This document shows positions 7,097 through 11,006 of a stretch of 11,006 nt of DNA, piece after piece. The DNA is from Quadrisphaera sp. (GTDB lineage: Bacteria; Actinomycetota; Actinomycetes; Actinomycetales; Quadrisphaeraceae). The position numbers were made by a program, and so were the translations under genes. Numbering within the stretch: position 1 is the stretch's first letter; each line of letters starts with the position of its first letter. Location: the NCBI GenBank assembly GCA_029258695.1, contig JARIBR010000250.1, positions 1-11,006 on the forward strand, given 5' to 3'. The notes beneath the pieces are model-generated. The model ran no database searches. It saw only the letters and a program-made list of their open reading frames with translations, and had not been told where the DNA came from.

Positions 7097-7825
7097 CTAG
7101 CCGGCATGGACGGTGACGGTGGCGGCGCTGCCGGCCAACCCCGCCTGCACCACGAGGGACTCGGGTGCCGCGCCCGCCGGCAGGGCGAACACGTAGGTGC
7201 CCGCCCTGGACGCGCCGTCCTCGAGCAGCCCGGCCAGGGGAGCGGCCACCCCGCCGGGGCGTGGCGACGCGGGGGCGCCGTCGTCGGTCGCGGCGGTGAC
7301 CGTCAGGGCCGAGAGGTCGACGGTGGCCCCCGAGCCGTTGCGCACCTCCAGGCGCACCACCGCCCCGGCCTCGGCGTCCTCCCCGGGTCTGCGGGCCACG
7401 GCGCGCACCGGCGTCACGGTCCTCACCCTCGCGGTGACCCCCTCGGCCAGCGCGGCGGCGTCCTCGACGCCCGCGGGCGCGGCGGTCGCCGCGCCCGCGG
7501 GCTGCTCCGGCTCCGGCGCGGCCGCCCGTGCGTCGCCGGTGACGGGCTCGGGCGCCGCTGCGAGCGGCGGGGCGCCGAGCCCGTCGGCCGCCGGCGTGGA
7601 GGTGCGGGGACCGGGCAAGGACCGGGCAGGGGCGCTCGCTCCGGCGTCGGCCTCCGCGGCGGACGACGGCCGGTCGTCGGTGGGCCCGGCGGACTCGGCC
7701 CCGCGGTGGAGGAGGACCGCGGTGACGGCCCCCGCCACGGCGACGACCACGGCGACGACCACGGCGACGACGACGAGACGGGTGCGCGTCGGGGCGGTGC
7801 GGTGCCGTGGCAGTGGGGTGCCCAT
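7097..7825 (-). CDS. Membrane-anchored DUF4352-like protein, paralog B
   Basis: A 242-residue protein with a short basic N-terminus (LPRHRTAPTRTR), one strongly hydrophobic helix at about residues 17-38 dominated by Val and Ala, a long Ala/Pro/Gly/Glu-rich extracytoplasmic linker (about 45-140), and a C-terminal beta domain with VVRLEVRNGSGATVDLSALT, TDDGAPASP, GASRAGTYVFALP and a closing strand. The same landmarks occur in the same order in paralog A, so the pair is a tandem duplication followed by strong divergence. ATG at 7825 is preceded by GAGGGA at 7832-7827, an SD-like match with a short spacer; in-frame codons further upstream encode no plausible signal or domain. The helix is encoded by a perfect 12-bp triplicate repeat. 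It is the first gene of the leftward run toward the LamG gene and is divergent from the LAYTG protein gene. Function unknown; a role as a surface sensor or scaffold is only a guess. Confidence 0.75.
   Translation of the reverse strand: MGTPLPRHRTAPTRTRLVVVAVVVAVVVAVAGAVTAVLLHRGAESAGPTDDRPSSAAEADAGASAPARSLPGPRTSTPAADGLGAPPLAAAPEPVTGDARAAAPEPEQPAGAATAAPAGVEDAAALAEGVTARVRTVTPVRAVARRPGEDAEAGAVVRLEVRNGSGATVDLSALTVTAATDDGAPASPRPGGVAAPLAGLLEDGASRAGTYVFALPAGAAPESLVVQAGLAGSAATVTVHAG
7736..7771. repeat. Three perfect copies of a 12-bp tandem repeat in the helix of paralog B
   Basis: CACGGCGACGAC is repeated three times without gaps (7736-7747, 7748-7759, 7760-7771), followed by a partial GACGAG. On the coding minus strand it gives a four-residue VVVA period in the membrane helix. 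Gain or loss of a unit would keep the frame and change helix length by four residues. Confidence 0.9.
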
Positions 7826-7996
7826 GTCCCTCGATCGACCGGTCGCGGCGTCCCCTTGAGGGCCAGGGGAGGGCACATCCTCTCGAGGGAGGGCATCTCG
7901 GGCACCCCCGCGACACGCCGCCTCCTCAGCGGCCCCCCGGGAGCGGCTCCACGTGCGACGCTGACGCGCCACCGCGCCCGTCGTCCAGGAGGAACC
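7826..7996. other. 171-bp divergent intergenic region without a recognisable -10
   Basis: This region separates the divergent paralog B and LAYTG genes and should hold promoters for both. No TA dinucleotide occurs anywhere in it, so neither strand can have a TAnnnT -10 box. A short palindrome GGAGC-g-GCTCC lies at 7940-7950, and the related strings AGGGCACATCCTCTCGAGGG and AGGGCATCTCGGGC lie side by side near 7868-7903. No convincing sigma-factor site was identified. Confidence 0.5.
7987..7993 (+). promoter_or_regulatory. Strong ribosome binding site of the LAYTG gene
   Basis: AGGAGGA at 7987-7993, with the AGGAGG core 4 bases before GTG at 7997, is the best Shine-Dalgarno in the window. It fixes the start at the signal peptide, although the same reading frame stays open far upstream. 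Confidence 0.8.
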
Positions 7997-8497
7997 GTGC
8001 CCACCACCGCCCGCGTCACCACGGTGCTCGCCCTCGGGCTGCTCGCCGCCGGTGCCCTCGCTCCCGCGGCGTCGGCGGCGTCGGTGTACCCGCCGACCTC
8101 ACCGCAGACCACCGCCCCCGCCCCGCCGGCAGACCCCGCCCCGCCGGCAGACGCTCCGTCGGGGAGCGTCCCCAGCACGGACGGCACGACGCCCGTCGCA
8201 GGTGGCGAGGGGTCCGGCACCGAGACAGGCACCGAGGACGCAGGCACCGACGGGTCAGCCGCTGGCACCACGGGCGCCGCCGGCACCGACCAGCGCGCTG
8301 CGGACGCTCCCGCGAGCCGCTCCGGCGAGCGGGACCAGAGCGGCGTCGCCGGAGCAGGCACGGGCGGGGGCGCCGGGACCCCGCCCGCGGAGCTGGCCTA
8401 CACCGGCGTCGAGGTGGGCGGGGTGGCCGCCGCCGGGCTGGGCCTGCTGGTGGCCGGTGGCCTCCTCGTGCGCTCCTCGCGGCGCGCCGCCGCCTGA
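7997..8497 (+). CDS. Short sortase substrate with LAYTG sorting signal
   Basis: A 166-residue exported protein. Residues 1-28 form a signal peptide (TARVTTVLALGLLAAGALAP, AASA cleavage-type site). Residues about 29-130 are low complexity, rich in Pro, Ala, Gly, Thr, Ser and Asp, with PAPPAD twice and several GTE/GTD/GTT steps; no folded domain is visible. The C-terminus is a complete cell-wall sorting signal: LAYTG at 133-137, a hydrophobic helix at about 142-158, and an Arg-containing tail (RSSRRAAA). LAxTG is the motif of class E sortases of high-GC Gram-positives, which cleave between T and G and attach the protein to peptidoglycan. No sortase gene is in the window. The start is fixed by a strong AGGAGGA. 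The disordered, possibly glycosylated body suggests a spacer or wall-coat protein rather than an enzyme. It converges on pth with a 43-base gap in which no strong terminator was found. Confidence 0.85.
   Translation: MPTTARVTTVLALGLLAAGALAPAASAASVYPPTSPQTTAPAPPADPAPPADAPSGSVPSTDGTTPVAGGEGSGTETGTEDAGTDGSAAGTTGAAGTDQRAADAPASRSGERDQSGVAGAGTGGGAGTPPAELAYTGVEVGGVAAAGLGLLVAGGLLVRSSRRAAA
8117..8152 (+). repeat. Perfect 18-bp tandem repeat encoding PAPPAD twice
   Basis: CCCGCCCCGCCGGCAGAC occurs at 8117-8134 and again at 8135-8152, in frame, and encodes the hexapeptide PAPPAD twice in the disordered part of the LAYTG protein. The perfect identity suggests recent slippage or selection for a variable-length stalk. 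Confidence 0.9.
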
Positions 8498-8540
8498 GGC
8501 GAGCGGCAGCCCCTCGTCGCGGCCGGGCTCGGGCCAGCGC

Positions 8541-9143
8541 TCAGGGCGCGTGGAAGCGCTGCTGCGCCGCTTCGAGGCCCTGCTGGACGAGCGTCTCCAC
8601 CGCGTCAGCGGCGTCCGCGAGGGTGAACGGCAGGTCCTTGCGCTCCGTGGCCGAGAAGCCCCGGAGCACGAAGTCCGCCGCGTCCATCCGCCCCGGGGGC
8701 CGGCCGATCCCCACGCGGACCCTCAGGTAGTCCTTGGTGCCCAGCGCCCGGGAGATGTCGCGCAGCCCGTTGTGGCCGCCCTCTCCCCCACCGCGCTTGA
8801 GCCGCACCCGCCCGGCGTCCACGTCGAGCTCGTCGTGGACGACGACCACCCGGGCCGGGTCCACCCCGTAGTACCTCGCGAGCGAGGACGTGGGGCCGCC
8901 GGAGAGGTTCATCCACGACGACGGCTTCGCCAGTACCGCCGGGTGACCACCGGCGCCCCCGCCCGGCGGGCCCCCGAGGCGCACCTGCGCCACGGCGGCG
9001 TTCGAGCGGTGGGCCTTGAAGCGAGCACGGGAGCGCCCGGCGAGCTCGTCGAGCACCATCGCGCCCACGTTGTGACGGTCCCCGGCGTGCTCGGCCGTGG
9101 GGTTGCCGAGACCGACGACGAGCCAGGGACCGTCATCCGTCAC
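8541..9143 (-). CDS. pth: Peptidyl-tRNA hydrolase
   Basis: A 200-residue cytoplasmic enzyme that cleaves the ester bond of peptidyl-tRNA released from stalled ribosomes, recycling tRNA. All family landmarks are present: VVGLGNP with Asn14, RHNVG with the catalytic His24, KPSSWMNLSG with Asn79, VHDELD with Asp104, and GGEGGHNGL with Asn125. These correspond to Asn10, His20, Asn68, Asp93 and Asn114 of the E. coli enzyme. Length is normal. The region after MNLSG is slightly unusual (GPTSSLARYYG). Start is GTG at 9143, which gives the usual short lead into the first strand; no clear Shine-Dalgarno precedes it. It follows rplY by 35 bases on the same strand and is probably co-transcribed with it, the commonly conserved actinobacterial arrangement. 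Confidence 0.97.
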   Translation of the reverse strand: MTDDGPWLVVGLGNPTAEHAGDRHNVGAMVLDELAGRSRARFKAHRSNAAVAQVRLGGPPGGGAGGHPAVLAKPSSWMNLSGGPTSSLARYYGVDPARVVVVHDELDVDAGRVRLKRGGGEGGHNGLRDISRALGTKDYLRVRVGIGRPPGRMDAADFVLRGFSATERKDLPFTLADAADAVETLVQQGLEAAQQRFHAP

Positions 9144-9178
9144 GGCGGGCTCGCGCTGGACCTGGCTCGGGGCCGGGC

Positions 9179-9844
9179 TCAGTCGTCCTGCGACGGCTCG
9201 GCGTCACCCGCGACGTCGTCGACGTCCTTGGCGTCGCGCTCGATGCCGGCCTCGGCCTCGGCCTCGGCCAGCTCCTCGTCCACCTGCTCCGCCGTGGGTG
9301 CGGCGACGACGCTGACGACCACGGCCTCGGGCTCGTGGACGGCCTCGGTGCCGGCCGGGAGGGTGAGGTCCGCGACGGTGAGGTTCTCGCCGATCTCCAG
9401 CTCGGAGATGTCCATCTCGATCTGGTCGGGAAGGTCGGTGGCCACGGCCGTGACGAGCAGCGTCGGGCTCTCGAGCGTGGCGACGCCGCCGGGGACCTCG
9501 CCGACGAGGGAGATCGGCACGGAGACCTCGATGCGCTCGCCCCGGCGGACGATCACCAGGTCGACGTGCTCGATGGCGCGCCGGACCGGCTCGACCTGCA
9601 CGTCGCGGGCGATCGCCAGCACCGGCTCGCCGGTGCCGACGTCCAGGGAGAGCAGCTGGTTCGGCACCTTGACCGCGAGCATCGTCGCGTGGCCGGGGAG
9701 GGTGATGTGGCGCACCGGCTCGCCGTGCCCGTAGAGGACCGCGGGGATCTGGTCCGAGCGGCGGATGCGCCGCGCGGCACCCTTGCCGAACTCGGTCCGC
9801 TCCTGCGCGGTGAGCTTGATGCCGCCGGAGGTGCTGCTGGCCAT
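9179..9844 (-). CDS. rplY: Ribosomal protein L25, CTC (long) form
   Basis: A 221-residue protein of the large-subunit L25/TL5/CTC family, which binds 5S rRNA; the long form is known as a general-stress protein in Gram-positives. The N-terminal L25 domain (about 8-98) opens with IKLTAQERTEFGKGAARRIR and contains IPAVLYGHGE, LLSLDVG and EHVDLVIVRRGE. The C-terminal TL5-type beta domain (about 99-185) contains VPISLVGEVPGGVATLES, DQIEMDISELEIGENLTVADLTLPAGT. An acidic Glu/Ala/Asp-rich tail follows to residue 221, as is usual in actinobacteria. ATG at 9844 is chosen because GAGGAG lies 7 bases upstream (9857-9852); the open frame continues to an upstream start at 9907 that would add unrelated residues. 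It sits between prs and pth on the same strand. A long leader with a hairpin precedes it. Confidence 0.96.
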   Translation of the reverse strand: MASSTSGGIKLTAQERTEFGKGAARRIRRSDQIPAVLYGHGEPVRHITLPGHATMLAVKVPNQLLSLDVGTGEPVLAIARDVQVEPVRRAIEHVDLVIVRRGERIEVSVPISLVGEVPGGVATLESPTLLVTAVATDLPDQIEMDISELEIGENLTVADLTLPAGTEAVHEPEAVVVSVVAAPTAEQVDEELAEAEAEAGIERDAKDVDDVAGDAEPSQDD

Positions 9845-9851
9845 GGTGGTG

Positions 9852-9857
9852 CTCCTC
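9852..9857 (-). promoter_or_regulatory. Ribosome binding site of rplY
   Basis: GAGGAG on the minus strand, 7 bases before ATG at 9844. It selects this start over the in-frame start at 9907 and agrees with the N-terminus expected of the L25 domain. Confidence 0.75.
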
Positions 9858-9919
9858 GTGTCGTCGTCGGCGGCGAGGACGGGGAGCGCACCCCGGGGGG
9901 CGCTCACCTCGTCGATGAC

Positions 9920-9944
9920 GGCCGAGCGCTGGTCGCGCTCGGCC
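9920..9944 (-). other. Perfect 10-bp inverted repeat in the prs-rplY gap
   Basis: GGCCGAGCGC (9920-9929) and GCGCTCGGCC (9935-9944) are exact reverse complements around a 5-base loop, giving a very stable RNA hairpin. It lies 83 bases after the prs stop and 75 bases before the rplY start. No T-run follows on the minus strand, so it is not a textbook intrinsic terminator. It could terminate prs transcription weakly, protect an mRNA end, or be a control element in the rplY leader. Confidence 0.8.
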
Positions 9945-9964
9945 CTCGCCGCGGTGGTGGCCCG

Positions 9965-9970
9965 AGGTTA
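9965..9970 (-). promoter_or_regulatory. Possible -10 element for rplY
   Basis: TAACCT on the minus strand fits the actinobacterial TAnnnT -10 pattern. Transcription from it would begin near 9958 and give a leader of about 115 bases containing the 9920-9944 hairpin. No convincing -35 sits 16-18 bases upstream. The element is also inside a small inverted repeat, CGAGG-ttacag-CCTCG (9963-9978 region). Read-through from prs is the alternative. Confidence 0.35.
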
Positions 9971-10027
9971 CAGCCTCGCAGCGGTTCCCGCGTCCCGCGG
10001 CTCGGGGCTGGTCGCGCGGCTCGGGGG

Positions 10028-11005
10028 CTACACGTTCTCGAACAGCGAGGTCACCGACCCGTCGTCGAAGACCTCGCGGATCGCTCGCGCGAGCAGCGGC
10101 GCGATGGGCAGGACCGTCAGCTGGGGGAAGCGGTGCTCCTCGGTGAGCGGGAGGCTGTCGGTGACGACCACCTCGGAGATGTCGCTGTCCCTCAGGCGCT
10201 CGACGGCAGGACCGGAGAGCACGGCGTGCGTCGCGAGCACGATGATGCGCTCCGCGCCGTTCGCCTTGAGCGCCTGGGCGGCCTGGACGATCGTGCCGCC
10301 GGTGTCGATGAGGTCGTCCACGAGCACGCACGTGCGCCCCTGCACGTCGCCGACCACCTCGTGGACCTCCACCTGGTTGGGGCGGTCCGGGTCGCGGCGC
10401 TTGTGGATGATCGCCAGCGGGGCGCCGAGCATGTCGGAGTACTGGTCCGCCACGCGCACCCGCCCGGCGTCCGGGGAGACGACCGTGAGCTTCGCGACGT
10501 CCTCGACGCGCCGTCGCACGTAGTCGCCGAGGATGGGCATGGCCCACAGGTGGTCGACGGGGCCGTCGAAGAACCCCTGGATCTGAGCGGTGTGGAGGTC
10601 GACGGTCATGAGGCGGTCGGCGCCGGCGGTCTTGAACAGGTCCGCCACCAGGCGGGCGGAGATCGGCTCCCGGCCGCGGTGCTTCTTGTCCTGGCGGGCG
10701 TAGGCGTAGAACGGCGCGACGACGGTGATGCGCTTGGCCGAGGCCCGCTTGAGCGCGTCGACCATGAGCAGGTGCTCCATGAGCCACTGGTTGATCGGCG
10801 CCGTGTGGCTCTGGATGACGAAGGCGTCGCAGCCGCGCACGCTCTCCTTGAAGCGGACGTAGATCTCGCCGTTCGCGAAGTCGTACGCGGTGGTCGGCAC
10901 GAGGTCCGCGCCCATCTCGTCGGCCACCTGGGCCGCCAGCTCCGGGTGCGCACGCCCCCCGATGAGGACCAGGCGCTTCTCGCTGGTGGTGGTGATGCCG
11001 GTCAT
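10028..11005 (-). CDS. prs: Ribose-phosphate pyrophosphokinase (PRPP synthetase, class I)
   Basis: A 325-residue cytoplasmic enzyme that transfers pyrophosphate from ATP to ribose 5-phosphate, making PRPP for purine, pyrimidine, histidine, tryptophan and NAD synthesis and, in actinobacteria, for decaprenyl-phosphoribose. Landmarks in order: the N-terminal RLVLIGGRAHPELA; FANGEIYVRFKESVRG; the flexible ATP loop YARQDKKHRGREPISARLVA (102-121); the signature DLHTAQIQGFFD (136-147, with His138); VVSPDAGRVRVAD; and the ribose-5-phosphate loop VLVDDLIDTGGT (about 227-238). Length is normal and every expected catalytic segment is intact. ATG at 11005 matches the usual actinobacterial N-terminus; only one base remains to the window edge, so upstream signals cannot be seen. 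It precedes rplY by 183 bases on the same strand; glmU is the neighbour usually found upstream in actinobacteria, outside this window. Confidence 0.97.
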   Translation of the reverse strand: MTGITTTSEKRLVLIGGRAHPELAAQVADEMGADLVPTTAYDFANGEIYVRFKESVRGCDAFVIQSHTAPINQWLMEHLLMVDALKRASAKRITVVAPFYAYARQDKKHRGREPISARLVADLFKTAGADRLMTVDLHTAQIQGFFDGPVDHLWAMPILGDYVRRRVEDVAKLTVVSPDAGRVRVADQYSDMLGAPLAIIHKRRDPDRPNQVEVHEVVGDVQGRTCVLVDDLIDTGGTIVQAAQALKANGAERIIVLATHAVLSGPAVERLRDSDISEVVVTDSLPLTEEHRFPQLTVLPIAPLLARAIREVFDDGSVTSLFENV

Positions 11006-11006
11006 G

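Noticed and set aside
7041..7916. N-terminal extension of paralog A's reading frame up to 7916
   Set aside because: The frame stays open by chance across paralog B; the encoded stretch is Arg-rich without domain signs, and the signal anchor fits the start at 7040.
8498..8540. Possible shared terminator between the LAYTG gene and pth
   Set aside because: GGCCGGGCTCGGGCC and GAGCGGC/GCCGGGCTC pairings are imperfect and have no T-run on either side.
9955..10000. GGAAC in the prs-rplY gap as a -35 of an ECF or SigR-type promoter
   Set aside because: No GTT or CGTC element lies 16-19 bases downstream.

Overview
The window is GC-rich throughout. Its codon use, GTG starts, candidate leaderless genes and the block prs-rplY-pth point to a high-GC Actinomycetota chromosome. 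A Kineosporiaceae-like organism would fit, but the genus cannot be fixed by eye. No rRNA, tRNA, transposase, CRISPR array or integrase was seen. No stretch longer than about 185 bases lacks a gene.

Right part (8541-11006, all on the minus strand, transcribed leftward): ribose-phosphate pyrophosphokinase (prs), the large CTC form of ribosomal protein L25 (rplY), and peptidyl-tRNA hydrolase (pth). This is core nucleotide-supply and translation machinery in a commonly conserved actinobacterial order. The prs-rplY gap holds a perfect 10-bp inverted repeat and a possible -10 element for rplY.

Middle (3857-8497): a cell-surface module. A short protein with a signal peptide and a C-terminal LAYTG sorting signal (plus strand, 7997-8497) is divergent from a leftward run of three genes. 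Two of these are paralogous membrane-anchored proteins with a DUF4352-like beta-sandwich domain. The third is an 817-residue secreted protein with beta-propeller-like repeats, a fibronectin-III-like segment and a C-terminal LamG domain.

Left part (1-3778): exopolysaccharide or capsule assembly. It holds a Wzy/O-antigen-ligase-type polymerase, a Wzx-type flippase and the N-terminal part of a Wzz/BY-kinase-like chain-length protein that runs off the left edge. That protein has arginine in place of the Walker A lysine. Together these three make most of a Wzx/Wzy export machine: flip the lipid-linked repeat unit, polymerise it, control chain length. Glycosyltransferases would be expected beyond the left edge. 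The neighbouring secreted and wall-anchored proteins are plausible matrix or wall partners of the polymer, but this is inferred only from proximity.

The most interesting non-coding signal is the 78-bp gap before the polymerase gene. It holds a perfect tandem 17-bp repeat, each copy carrying the palindrome GGTGCACC, then a perfect 8-bp-arm inverted repeat and a TAGCGT element 7 bases before a GTG start. This looks like a regulated leaderless promoter. The Wzz-like and flippase genes start 22 bases apart, back to back, with -10-like elements overlapping in the gap.
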